Shown: positions 14,329-22,524, counted from the first letter of the stretch. The stretch: 26,832 bases of DNA from JAYFRL01 sp034925905 (GCA_034925905.1 JAYFRL010000022.1:1-26832), one strand, 5' to 3'. Translations and numbers: made by a program. Notes: generated by a model from the letters alone, not told the origin.

Positions 14329-15210
14329 ATGGATAAAAAACAAAAGCGCTTCGGGGACAGGTATGATGGCAGGAGAATCCGCTCACTTTCTCCAATGTGT
14401 TATGTTTCGCCTTTTATAATGCGCACACGAACGGATGCAATGGTGTTTTTTGAAAACCGTATAGATTTTGGACGCTTAGACAGATACATAAGAGAAACAA
14501 GGGTTAGAAACAATATGCCAGGCTTTGGCTTTATGCATGTTTTTATTGCCGCTTATGTGCGTATGCTTTCTCAAAGACCCGGTATGAACCGTTTTATATC
14601 CGGGCAAAGGATATTTAAAAGGGACGATATAACCATGAGCATGATGGTTAAAAAGGGAAGCGAGTTAAACAGCCAGGAAACGGGGATTAAAGTTGTGTTT
14701 GAACCCTCGGATACCATATGGGACGTTTATAATAAAATGAACGAAGCCATAGCCGGAGCAAGGGAAGAAGGAGACACCACCGCGCTTGACGCTCTTGCCC
14801 GCGCTTTGATATGGATGCCGGCGATAATATTCAGGCTGTTTGTAAACACGATTGAAATTTTAGATTATTTTGGGATAATGCCGAGGTTCATATATAAAGC
14901 CTCTCCGTTCCATGCCGGCTTTTTTATTTCAAATCTTGCGTCTTTAGATATCCCGCCCGTTTACCACCATATATATAATTTTGGAAACGTGCCTGTTTTT
15001 TTGGTTTTTGGCAAAAGATACAGGGAAAACTTTATAAATCTGAAAGGGGAATCGGAAAGCAGAAAATATATAGATTACAAAGCGGTTATAGACGAAAGGA
15101 TAACGGATGGGGCTTATATGGCAAGTGCGCTTAAGGTGCTTGAGAAATTTATAAAACATCCTGAACGGCTTGAGGTTCCGCCGGATAAAATAGAGGAAGA
15201 TATAGACTAA
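14329..15210 (+). CDS. CAT/2-oxoacid dehydrogenase E2-fold protein with altered catalytic motif
   Basis: 293 residues with the fold of chloramphenicol acetyltransferase and the E2 catalytic domain. There is no lipoyl or peripheral-subunit-binding domain. The C-terminal segment DERITDGAYMASALKVLEKF lines up with the E2 active site DHRVxDGAxxA, but the catalytic His is Glu; the conserved Asp-Gly is kept. A hydrophobic stretch (about 158-178, ALIWMPAIIFRLFVNTIEIL) may touch the membrane. AGGAGAGAGG lies 7 nt before the ATG. It stands alone and has its own promoter, away from any dehydrogenase genes. It may be a non-catalytic relative or use other chemistry; I give no gene name. Confidence 0.82.
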   Translation: MDKKQKRFGDRYDGRRIRSLSPMCYVSPFIMRTRTDAMVFFENRIDFGRLDRYIRETRVRNNMPGFGFMHVFIAAYVRMLSQRPGMNRFISGQRIFKRDDITMSMMVKKGSELNSQETGIKVVFEPSDTIWDVYNKMNEAIAGAREEGDTTALDALARALIWMPAIIFRLFVNTIEILDYFGIMPRFIYKASPFHAGFFISNLASLDIPPVYHHIYNFGNVPVFLVFGKRYRENFINLKGESESRKYIDYKAVIDERITDGAYMASALKVLEKFIKHPERLEVPPDKIEEDID

Positions 15211-15212
15211 AA

Positions 15213-15240
15213 AAAAGACTTTGGTTAACCAAAGTCTTTT
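15213..15240. terminator. Bidirectional terminator
   Basis: AAAAGACTTTGGTT / AACCAAAGTCTTTT is a perfect 28-bp palindrome, flanked by A-run and T-run, between the 14329 gene and the end of the ior operon. Confidence 0.95.
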
Positions 15241-15246
15241 TAATAT

Positions 15247-15588
15247 TTAAAAATTCCAATCTTTTTCCTTAAAGCCAACCAAAACAGTTTGCTCATCTGC
15301 TAAAATAGGGCGTTTAACGAGCATTCCGTCGGTTGAAAGAAGGCGCAGGGCTTCTTCGTCTGTCATGCCCGGTAGCTTATCCTTAAGAGAAAGCTCTTTA
15401 TATTTTAACCCGCTTGTGTTAAAAAAGCTTTTAACAGGCAAGCCGCTTAAACTAAGCCAGCTTTTAAGCTCTTCATATGTGGGATTATCCGTTTTTATAT
15501 CACGGAATTCATACTTAACGCCTTTGGCGTCTAAAAAAGCTTTTGCCTTTTGGCAGGTGCTGCATTTAGGGTAGCAGATAAAAAGCAT
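15247..15588 (-). CDS. ArsC/Spx-family thioredoxin-fold protein
   Basis: 113 residues of the ArsC-like fold. The N-terminus LFICYPKCSTCQKAKAFL has CxxC (CSTC) as in Spx and YffB-type proteins, and KRPIL near the C-terminus keeps the conserved Arg-Pro. It may be a thiol reductase or redox-sensing partner; a real arsenate reductase is unlikely without ars genes nearby. AAGGAGG precedes ATG 15588; longer frames extend through the ACT gene and are not real. It is the last gene of the ior operon, 19 nt after the ACT gene. Confidence 0.88.
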   Translation of the reverse strand: MLFICYPKCSTCQKAKAFLDAKGVKYEFRDIKTDNPTYEELKSWLSLSGLPVKSFFNTSGLKYKELSLKDKLPGMTDEEALRLLSTDGMLVKRPILADEQTVLVGFKEKDWNF

Positions 15589-15607
15589 ATAAAAGGCCTC
15601 CTTTTTA

Positions 15608-16033
15608 TCAGTCGAAATCTTTTTCGGCAACGGTTTCATAGCCGTTTTCGGCAAGAAAAGCTTCAACCCTTGCAGTGTCTTCAACACGCAAAACCATATA
15701 TGCATTGCCCTTATCATGAGCAATAAAGGAATACATATATTCTATGTCCACGCCTTTTTGATGCAGCATTGTTAAAAGGCTGGAAAGCCCACCCGGTTTA
15801 TCCGAAACCTTAGCTGCAAGAACGTCTGTTTTTGAAACAAGCAATCCGCCGGCTTTAATGGCAGCCAAGGCCTTTTCCGTATCGTCAACTATTATGCGGA
15901 GTATGCCGAAATCGGATGTGTCGGCTATTGATAGCGCACGGATATCCACGTTTGCATTTGCTAAAAGCTTTATTATGTTTGCAAGCTTTCCCGGTTTATT
16001 TTCAACAAAAACCGATAACTGTGTTATAGTCAT
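15608..16033 (-). CDS. Tandem ACT-domain protein
   Basis: 141 residues made of two ACT domains (about 1-68 and 69-141). Each starts with the typical turn: ENKPGKLANIIKLLANANVD and SDKPGGLSSLLTMLHQKGVD. ACT domains bind amino acids and regulate enzymes. Such double-ACT proteins are regularly found beside indolepyruvate oxidoreductase and paaK genes, so this one may sense an aromatic amino acid for the pathway; the ligand is inference. AGGAGG lies 7-8 nt before the ATG. Gap to paaK is 13 nt. Confidence 0.92.
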   Translation of the reverse strand: MTITQLSVFVENKPGKLANIIKLLANANVDIRALSIADTSDFGILRIIVDDTEKALAAIKAGGLLVSKTDVLAAKVSDKPGGLSSLLTMLHQKGVDIEYMYSFIAHDKGNAYMVLRVEDTARVEAFLAENGYETVAEKDFD

Positions 16034-16046
16034 GCCAAATACCTCC

Positions 16047-17351
16047 TTATAATAAGTCTCTTTTATCTATTACACGTTTTGCCTTGCCTTCGCTTCTCGC
16101 TATAGAATTCGGCTCAAGAAGCTTAACGTCTGCCGCTATGCCAAGCGTTGATTTTAAAGCTTCTTCAAGCTCTTTTTCCTTGCGGGTTATGTTTTTAACC
16201 GTGTCGGAGAATATCTCAGGCGTCATTTCAACCAGCACCTCTATGGAATCCGAGTTGTTTTCCCTGTCTACGACTATCTGGTAATTTGCGCTGTTAAGCA
16301 TTTCAATCAGAACAGATTCTATCTGCGACGGGAACACGTTTACGCCCCTTATAATGAGCATATCATCGGAACGTCCCATAGGTTTGGACATTTTTATGAA
16401 GGTACGCCCGCAGGAGCATTTTTCCCGGGTTATAACTCCTATGTCTCTTGTGCGGTATCTTAAAATAGGGAAGGCTTCTTTTGTTATGCAGGAAAAAACA
16501 AGCTCGCCCTGGCTGCCTTCGGGAAGGGGGAGAAGAGTAACAGGGTCTATAACCTCAACTATGAAATGGTCTTCGTTAACGTGCATTCCCGTTTGGCTGC
16601 TGCATTCAAAAGCAACGCCGGGACCTATTATTTCAGTTAGGCCATATATATCATAGGCTTTAATGCCGAGCTTTTTCTCAAGGGATGCACGCATTTCCTG
16701 AGTCCATGGTTCAGCGCCGAATATTCCTGCTTTAAGGGATATACGGTCTTTCGAAACACCAGATGCTTCAAGGGTTTCGGCTATATACATAGCATAAGAC
16801 GGAGTGCAGCAAAGTATTGTTGGGCCAAAATCCTCAAGAATAGTTATCTGGCGTTTTGTGTTTCCGCTGGATACGGGTATGGCGGTTGCGCCGAGTCTCC
16901 CTGCTCCGCCATGAAGCCCGAGGCCTCCCGTGAAAAGGCCGTAGCCATAGGAAACGTGAACGATATCGTTTTCGTCTCCTCCTGCAGCGGCAAGCGCACG
17001 TGCGCAAACATCGCCCCATATGTCAAGGTCATGCGCCGTGTAGCCCACAACGATTTGTTTGCCGGTTGTTCCGCTTGAAGCGTGGATTCGCACAACGTCT
17101 TTCATAGGTACTGCAAAAAGACCGTATGGATATGTATTTCGTAAGTCTGCTTTATACATTAAGGGAAGCTTTTTTAAATCGTCAAGGGATTTTATGTCTT
17201 CTGGTTTAACGCCGGCCTCTTCCATTTTGCTGCGGTAATACGGCACGTTTTCATACACCCGTTTAACTGTTTTTATAAGACGTTCTTCCTGAAGCGCTTT
17301 AATGGACGAAACAGGAAGGGTTTCAATTTCTTTTTGATAGTATTTTTCCAT
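16047..17351 (-). CDS. paaK: Phenylacetate-CoA ligase family protein
   Basis: 434 residues, an adenylate-forming enzyme that makes aryl acetyl-CoA from the acid, ATP and CoA, or works in reverse to conserve energy as ATP. The P-loop-like ASSGTTGKQIVVGYT, the YGLTEIIGPG motif, RTRDIG and the C-terminal GRSDDMLIIRGVNVFPSQIE are all present. Length fits PaaK (about 430). Within an ior operon the likely substrates are phenylacetate, indoleacetate or hydroxyphenylacetate formed from aromatic amino acids. AGGAG lies 8 nt before the ATG. Confidence 0.95.
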   Translation of the reverse strand: MEKYYQKEIETLPVSSIKALQEERLIKTVKRVYENVPYYRSKMEEAGVKPEDIKSLDDLKKLPLMYKADLRNTYPYGLFAVPMKDVVRIHASSGTTGKQIVVGYTAHDLDIWGDVCARALAAAGGDENDIVHVSYGYGLFTGGLGLHGGAGRLGATAIPVSSGNTKRQITILEDFGPTILCCTPSYAMYIAETLEASGVSKDRISLKAGIFGAEPWTQEMRASLEKKLGIKAYDIYGLTEIIGPGVAFECSSQTGMHVNEDHFIVEVIDPVTLLPLPEGSQGELVFSCITKEAFPILRYRTRDIGVITREKCSCGRTFIKMSKPMGRSDDMLIIRGVNVFPSQIESVLIEMLNSANYQIVVDRENNSDSIEVLVEMTPEIFSDTVKNITRKEKELEEALKSTLGIAADVKLLEPNSIARSEGKAKRVIDKRDLL

Positions 17352-17379
17352 TATAAATCTCCTATAGTTATTTTATGTT

Positions 17380-17952
17380 TTAATTATGCCTTCCAAGCTT
17401 AAAAGCTTTTATGTTCATTTCCGCAAATTTTTCAGGTACGGATTTTTTGATGGTTTCTATCCATTCTTCCTCGGGGAAATCAAAATATTTTGATGCCCTG
17501 CCCATAAGAACAATATTTACCGCCTTTGGAGAACCGGCCTCTTCTGCCAGCTTAAGAGCATCCATAGCGTCAACCTTAATACCCAAAGCCTTCATTTTAG
17601 CTTCGAGCTCGGAAGGATATTTTGCCGCGCCGGTTATAACAGGCATAGGGTTTATTTCCTGGGTGTTAACTATTATTGCGCCGTCTTCTTTAAGGAAAGA
17701 CGTATAGCGTGAAGCTTCCAAAAGCTCGAAAGCGATTATAAGGTCTGCTTCGCCCTTATCTATTATAGGAGAATAAACCTTGTCTCCGTAGCGCACATAT
17801 GTAACAACGCTTCCGCCGCGCTGGCTCATTCCGTGAACCTCGGAAACCTTGACATCATAACCCTTTTGGGTTAAAAGCTTTCCGAAAAGCTTGCTTGCAA
17901 GCAAGCTGCCTTGTCCGCCAACTCCAACTATCATAACATTTTTTGTTTTCAT
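17380..17952 (-). CDS. iorB: Indolepyruvate:ferredoxin oxidoreductase, beta subunit
   Basis: 190 residues of the gamma-domain type of 2-oxoacid:ferredoxin oxidoreductases. GVGGQGSLLASKLFG at the N-terminus and SEVHGMSQRGGSVVTYVRYG (about 40-59) are hallmark motifs. With IorA it oxidatively decarboxylates aryl pyruvates to aryl acetyl-CoA, reducing ferredoxin. ATG 17952 follows GGAGGTG and overlaps the stop of iorA as ATGA, so the two are translationally coupled; the longer upstream frame is antisense to none but out of frame within iorA. Confidence 0.97.
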   Translation of the reverse strand: MKTKNVMIVGVGGQGSLLASKLFGKLLTQKGYDVKVSEVHGMSQRGGSVVTYVRYGDKVYSPIIDKGEADLIIAFELLEASRYTSFLKEDGAIIVNTQEINPMPVITGAAKYPSELEAKMKALGIKVDAMDALKLAEEAGSPKAVNIVLMGRASKYFDFPEEEWIETIKKSVPEKFAEMNIKAFKLGRHN

Positions 17953-19694
17953 GCCGCACCTCCATCGCCAGAGACAAACGCGCCGAAAGCGCAAAGATTG
18001 CTGCAGACTCCGCACCCAACGCAAAGAGTTGAATCTATAGTGGCCTTGTTTTCTTTCATGCTTATTGCCGGACACCCAATCTTCATGCAGGACTTGCAGC
18101 CTCTGCATTTTTCAGGATCGATTTTAAGAGGAGCCTTTGGCTTCACATATTTTAAAAGCGCACATGGACGCCTTGAAACTATAACGGAAACTTCAGGAGC
18201 TTCAAGCTCTTCCTTTATTGTTGCATCCAAAGCCTTAAGGTCGTAAGGGTCAACAATTTTTACGCGGTTTATTCCTATGGAGCGGCAAAGGGCTTCAATG
18301 TCAACCTTTGGAGATACCGTCCCTTTTAACGTATGCCCTGTGGTGGGGTTTTCCTGATGACCAGTCATTCCTGTTATCGAATTGTCCAAAATAAGGATTG
18401 TGCCGGCGGAGCCGTTATATATAGTGTCTATAAGCCCAGTTATTCCTGAATGCATAAAGGTTGAATCGCCTATAACGGCAACGGCCTTTTTTTCGTGGTT
18501 TTTACCGCCAGCTTTATTAAAGCCGTGGAGTCCGGATATTGAACCGCCCATGCAAAGAGTGGTGTCTATTGCAGAAAGGGGAGGCTGGGCGCCAAGCGTA
18601 TATCAGCCGATATCCCCGAAAACAGTGAGCTTATGCTTTGCAAGCGTATAAAAAACTCCTCTGTGGGGGCATCCTGCGCACATAACCGGCGGGCGCACAG
18701 GCAAAGCCTCTTCAAGCGTTTTCCCCAAATGAACTTTCCCGCCAAGCTTTTCGGCCACAAGGTTTTGAGAAAGCTCGCCTATTACAGGGAAGATATCCTT
18801 GCCCGAAACCTTAAGACCAAGAGCTTTAACATGGCATTCTATTATGCCGTCCAATTCTTCAACAACCACAAGCTTATCAACATAAGCGGCGAAATCGCGG
18901 ATAAGCTTTTCAGGCATAGGATTTGCCATTCCAAGCTTAAGCACGCTTACGCTGTCGCCGAAAACCTCTTTAACATACTGGTAGCTTGTGCTTGATGTTA
19001 TAATTCCTAACTGTTTTGAGGTTTTTTCGGCTTTATTTAAAGGGGTTGTTTCAGCATATTCTGTTAAAAGCTTTGTGCGTTCTTCAACTATAGGGTGCTT
19101 GAGCTTTGCGTAGCCCGGCATCATTATGTATTTTGCAGGATTTTTAATATATTCCTTATTTGGAATATCAAGAGGGTCGGATATTTCAACAAGGCTTTGG
19201 GAATGGGAAACGCGGGTACACATTTTCAAGAGAACGGGAGTATCATATTTTTCTGAAATTTCAAACGCCAGCTTTGTAAAGCTAAGCGCTTCTGCCGAAT
19301 CCGAAGGCTCAAGCATAGGCAGCTTAGCTGCTATGGCATAGTGTCTGGAATCCTGCTCGTTTTGCGAGCTGTGCATTCCTGCGTCATCTGCAACGGCTAT
19401 AACAAGTCCGCCGCCGACTCCTGTATATGAAAGAGTAAAAAGAGGATCTGCGGCCACATTTAAACCAACATGCTTCATAGCGCAAAAGCTGCGGCTTCCG
19501 CCCACAGACGCGCCAAAAGCAACTTCCATAGCTACTTTTTCGTTAGGGGCCCATTCAGTATAAATACTGTCATATTTTGCAGCGGCTTCGGTTATCTCGG
19601 TTGAAGGTGTTCCGGGGTAACTGGAAACAACCTTGCAGCCTGCTTCAAAAAGACCTCTGGCAACGGCTTCGTTTCCAAGTATAAGTTCTTTCAA
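17949..19694 (-). CDS. iorA: Indolepyruvate:ferredoxin oxidoreductase, alpha subunit, with in-frame TGA (probable selenocysteine)
   Basis: 581 residues if the TGA at 18605-18603 is read through (codon 364). The N-terminal PFOR-type domain (NEAVARGLFEAG, SSYPGTPSTEI) is followed by CAGCPHRGVFY. The TPP domain has GDIG-TGA-YTLG, CMGGSISG, GDSTFMHSG and TGMTGHQ. Two [4Fe-4S] motifs (CRGCKSCMKIGCP; CVGCGVCSNLC) lie at the C-terminus. Family members have Cys where the TGA is. The frame continues without other stops and no ribosome site precedes the first downstream ATG (18551), so a separate second gene is unlikely. Real stops in the window also use TGA, including this gene's own, so there is no general recoding. 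TTG 19694 is chosen as start (AAGGAG 8 nt upstream); the GTG at 19703 overlaps the ribosome site. A plain nonsense mutation is the alternative. Confidence 0.93.
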
Positions 19695-19732
19695 AACTTT
19701 CACTCCTTAGATAATTATTTAGATATAAAAAC

Positions 19733-19753
19733 TTCTCTTGAAAAACAAGAGAA
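19733..19753 (-). terminator. Possible attenuator in the ior leader
   Basis: TTCTCTTG / CAAGAGAA with a 5-nt loop, followed on the minus strand by GTTTTTATA. It lies about 40 bp before iorA, downstream of the promoter. The stem is AT-rich and short, so it may be weak. Confidence 0.4.
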
Positions 19754-19807
19754 TTAAGAAATAAAAAGTATAAAATAATTAAGCAAAAATAATCTTATCT
19801 TCAAAAA

Positions 19808-19836
19808 AGTTTATCACTTTAATACCAAGGCGTCAA
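19808..19836 (-). promoter_or_regulatory. Promoter of the ior operon
   Basis: TTGACG (19836-19831), 17-bp spacer, TAAACT (19813-19808) on the minus strand. The leader is about 105 nt. Confidence 0.75.
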
Positions 19837-19915
19837 GGCTTTAGGGCTTAAAAATAAAGGCTGTATACTATTTTATACCTTGCCCCGGCGAACCCCCAAA
19901 AGGTTTTTGCGTTGG

Positions 19916-19944
19916 TTTACGAAGACCTTTGTTTATGCTATAAT
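19916..19944 (+). promoter_or_regulatory. Promoter for the 20000-20912 genes
   Basis: TTTACG (19916-19921), 17-bp spacer ending in TGC, TATAAT (19939-19944). Confidence 0.82.
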
Positions 19945-19999
19945 AAATTAAAATATTGGTTTAAAGAAAATTTCAATGGAAAACGAGGGGTTTTTTCTT

Positions 20000-20227
20000 A
20001 TGGATATTAAAAAAACCATTAAAAAATCCGGGGTGTTTGCTGTTGCCATAGGCTTTGGAAACGCTTTGGGCGGAGTTGTAATCCCCAGGCTTACAAGACC
20101 CTGGCTTTATAATGAAACCTATCCGTCTATATTTGTTCAGGCGCTTTTAAGCTTTGCCGTAGGTTTTGCAGTGAGCTTTTCAATATACATGCTTATAGAG
20201 TGGATAAAGTCAAAGCTTAAAAATTAG
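20000..20227 (+). CDS. Small membrane protein of unknown function
   Basis: 75 residues with two hydrophobic segments: a Gly-rich one (about 10-28, GVFAVAIGFGNALGGVVI) and a longer one (about 44-67, FVQALLSFAVGFAVSFSIYM), with basic residues at both ends (KKTIKK, KSKLKN). Both termini are probably cytoplasmic. GAGGGG lies 9 nt before ATG 20000; the ATG at 19976 has no ribosome site. It shares a promoter with the hydrolase gene that follows after 28 nt. Confidence 0.75.
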   Translation: MDIKKTIKKSGVFAVAIGFGNALGGVVIPRLTRPWLYNETYPSIFVQALLSFAVGFAVSFSIYMLIEWIKSKLKN

Positions 20228-20255
20228 GGAAAGAGTTTAAGGAAAGGAATAAAAT

Positions 20256-20912
20256 ATGTATACTGAACCTGATTATAAAAATTCGGCGCTGATTACAATA
20301 GATGTGCAAAACGATTATGTTCTTCCCGGAGCGATTTCCGAAATTAAAGGAACATATGAGCTTAGGGCAAACATGTCTTTGGCCGTTTGTGCGGCAAGGA
20401 AGGCTGGCATACCTATTATCCATGTGGTCAGGCTTTATAAAGCAGACGGAAGCAACGCGGATATTTTCCGCAGGAAAGGCATAGGGGAAGGCTTTTGCCC
20501 TGTTAAGGCGGGAACAAAAGGAGCTGGGATTTTAAAAGACCTTTTGCCTCCGGGTAAAAAAAGCGGGCTTATTTTGGACGCGGAGCTTCTTTTGTCCGGG
20601 GCTTTTTATGAGCTGGGAGAAAGCGAATGGGCTATGTATAAGCCGCGCTTCGGCGCATTTTATGGAACAAGGCTTGAAGAATTCTTAAAAAGCCTGAATA
20701 TAAATACGCTTGTTTTTTTGGGCTGTAATTTCCCAAACTGTCCAAGGACTTCAATTTATGAGGCCAGCGAACGGGATTTTAAACTGGCTTTGATTGAAGA
20801 TGCTATCTCCGGGATATATGAAAAAGGGATTAACGAGTTAAAAGTCTTTGGTGTCCGGCTTATTACTTCGGGCGAATGGGCAGAGCTTTGCAAGGAAAGG
20901 ATAAAAACATAA
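20256..20912 (+). CDS. Isochorismatase-like cysteine hydrolase
   Basis: 218 residues. The catalytic triad of the family is visible: Asp in TIDVQNDYV (near 14), Lys in YKPRFGAFYGT (about 126) and Cys in LGCNFPNCPRTSIYEA (about 152-156). Family members hydrolyse amides or vinyl ethers, such as nicotinamide, N-carbamoylsarcosine or isochorismate. The GCNFPNCPRTSIYEA active-site version resembles the nicotinamidase-related amidase group rather than true isochorismatase. Substrate unknown. GGAAAGGA lies upstream of the ATG. It ends inside a long bidirectional terminator. Confidence 0.92.
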   Translation: MYTEPDYKNSALITIDVQNDYVLPGAISEIKGTYELRANMSLAVCAARKAGIPIIHVVRLYKADGSNADIFRRKGIGEGFCPVKAGTKGAGILKDLLPPGKKSGLILDAELLLSGAFYELGESEWAMYKPRFGAFYGTRLEEFLKSLNINTLVFLGCNFPNCPRTSIYEASERDFKLALIEDAISGIYEKGINELKVFGVRLITSGEWAELCKERIKT

Positions 20913-20953
20913 AAAAGCGGATGCTTAAAGCGTCCGCTTTTTTATGTTTTTAT
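20901..20953. terminator. Very long bidirectional terminator
   Basis: A stem of about 24 bp with one mismatch: ATAAAAACATAAAAAAGCGG...CCGCTTTTTTATGTTTTTAT. The stop codons of both convergent genes (20910-20912 and 20950-20952) lie inside it. Confidence 0.95.
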
Positions 20954-21987
20954 CCTAATATTTTAAAGCTTGCGGATATTTCTTCCAGATAAGGCTTTAA
21001 AGAAGAATATATTTCATTTGCTTTTTCGTCCTCAAGCTCTCCTTTTGCATTTGAGATGCAAAAGAAATAAGTGCCTGTTTCGTCCAGCATAACACGGTCT
21101 TTATTATCCTCGCGGGTTAAGAGAGCCTTACTCCTTAAAGCTGATTTTTCATATCGTTCTATCCAGAAAAGCACAAACGAAGAAGATTCGTCTGCCGGAT
21201 TATCCGAATATGTGAAAGCAAGAGAGTCCTCTTTTTCTATGATATCGTCCGAAGGAGAGATGTCTGTTATCTTTTCCCATATTTCGTTTGGCACCTCTAT
21301 GGAAAAACCAAGGTCGCGGTTTATATATGTTGAATATTTATCTCCCGTTTTAACGGATTCACTTTTGGCCTCTTCCTCAAAAAATGTTGTAACTGCGCTT
21401 TTAAGGCTACCGGCGGCTTCTATTTCAGAATCATAAATAACACCTAAAAGGGAAGGCTTTTTTTCTGTGCTCATTATAAGGTGCGGGTTTCCTTCCTCCG
21501 TTTCCTGGGTTATATAGCCCTGGGAATCTTTAAAGCGGCCTTCAAGGTTTGTCATTTTTGAAGCGTCTTTAGGCAAAAGATGGTAGCTAAAGGCATAGAC
21601 GCTAACAGCCTGACCGGATATGTCTTCATAGCTTTCCTCAAGCGAGAGGCTTACAATTTCACGCTTGGCAAAAATATAGTTGTTGTTTTTTTCTTCAAGC
21701 TCGTCCGCATCCGAACCCATAAATTTTTTAGCAACCTTTTCCTCCGCAGTAGTCGGTTTTGGGAAATAAGAAAGCAGGACAGTCCGAAAATCTTGGTTTA
21801 TTAAAGCTGCAAAGCCCAGGAAAAGAACGGTTACAAATAAAGATGCCAAAACAGCAATAAATTTTATGCGCCTTTGTCTTTTTTTTTCTTCTTTTAAATC
21901 GGGCTGGAAGCTGCTTTTTTCTGTTTCAGGTTCGGTAGCCTGCACATCTTTTAGTTCGTTAGCGTTTTTATTTTTATCGTTTTCCAT
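20950..21987 (-). CDS. Membrane-anchored extracytoplasmic protein, unknown
   Basis: 345 residues. A charged cytoplasmic N-terminus (1-40, Glu/Lys-rich, EEKKRQRRIK), one transmembrane helix (about 42-65, FIAVLASLFVTVLFLGFAAL) and a long outer domain (about 70-345) that appears mixed alpha/beta, with a segment DLGFSIEVPNEIWEKI like those in PsbP/DUF-type lipoprotein domains. No catalytic motif recognised. It follows the GNAT gene after 21 nt and is probably co-transcribed with it. Function unknown. Confidence 0.8.
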   Translation of the reverse strand: MENDKNKNANELKDVQATEPETEKSSFQPDLKEEKKRQRRIKFIAVLASLFVTVLFLGFAALINQDFRTVLLSYFPKPTTAEEKVAKKFMGSDADELEEKNNNYIFAKREIVSLSLEESYEDISGQAVSVYAFSYHLLPKDASKMTNLEGRFKDSQGYITQETEEGNPHLIMSTEKKPSLLGVIYDSEIEAAGSLKSAVTTFFEEEAKSESVKTGDKYSTYINRDLGFSIEVPNEIWEKITDISPSDDIIEKEDSLAFTYSDNPADESSSFVLFWIERYEKSALRSKALLTREDNKDRVMLDETGTYFFCISNAKGELEDEKANEIYSSLKPYLEEISASFKILG

Positions 21988-22008
21988 TTTTTCAACCTTT
22001 GCTTTCTT

Positions 22009-22431
22009 TTATTTTCCGCCGCAATGACCTCCAACATCTGTTACGCATACAAGAGGATAAAAGTCTGTGCCGTTTTTATTTAAAAGCCCGTCACATGGCT
22101 TAAAGCCCAGCTTTAAGAAAAAGGGGAAAAGCGTGGCCGGAACGGCTGTATAAACAGCATTGCCCAGGCTGTCGAAGGCTTTTCTTATAAGCATTCTAAG
22201 CGCGAGGTCGCCAATGCCGTTTTTGCGGTGGTTTTCTGAAACATAAAGATAATCTATAACAAAGATTTCTTTTTCGAGCAGGAGTCTGCCTGCGCCCGCA
22301 GGAACGTCGTCGTCATACATAACGATTACACGGCCTATATATTTTTTATCCAAATCAAACCCGGATATGCGGACAACCTCATTAAAATCCGCGTTATTTT
22401 CGTCTATATCATACCATTTTCCCATTATCAT
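22009..22431 (-). CDS. GNAT family N-acetyltransferase
   Basis: 140 residues. Motif A for acetyl-CoA binding is VSENHRKNGIGDLALRMLI (about 74-92), preceded by the beta strand EIFVIDYLYV, and followed by FFLKLGFKPC of motif B. Substrate unknown. It is slightly unusual for GNATs in its C-terminal GGHCGG tail, which could bind a metal. GAGGTG lies 8 nt before the ATG. It is the first gene of an operon with the membrane-anchored protein. Confidence 0.9.
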   Translation of the reverse strand: MIMGKWYDIDENNADFNEVVRISGFDLDKKYIGRVIVMYDDDVPAGAGRLLLEKEIFVIDYLYVSENHRKNGIGDLALRMLIRKAFDSLGNAVYTAVPATLFPFFLKLGFKPCDGLLNKNGTDFYPLVCVTDVGGHCGGK

Positions 22432-22452
22432 GTTTTTTTCACCTCAAAAAAC

Positions 22453-22481
22453 ATTATAGGGTAACAGGAGAGTGTTTTCAA
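22453..22481 (-). promoter_or_regulatory. Promoter of the GNAT operon
   Basis: TTGAAA (22481-22476), 17-bp spacer, TATAAT (22458-22453) on the minus strand; start near 22446, immediately before the GAGGTG ribosome site. Confidence 0.85.
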
Positions 22482-22494
22482 GTGTTGGATTAAC

Positions 22495-22524
22495 AAAAAA
22501 AGCGCCGATGTTTAAGTACGGCGC
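22495..22524 (-). terminator. Terminator of the 22512-23283 genes
   Basis: GCGCCG (22502-22507) pairs with CGGCGC (22519-22524), followed on the minus strand by a T-run. The stop codon of the 22512 gene is in the loop. Confidence 0.9.

Noticed and set aside
17952..18108. N-terminal extension of iorB
   Set aside because: The extra residues are out of frame translation of the iorA ferredoxin domain; ATG 17952 has a good ribosome site and begins the conserved sequence.
18603..18606. iorA as two separate genes or a pseudogene
   Set aside because: Both halves are needed for one enzyme, the frame is kept, the second half lacks a ribosome site, and the stop sits at a conserved Cys. Nonsense mutation or sequencing error cannot be excluded, but is the less likely reading.
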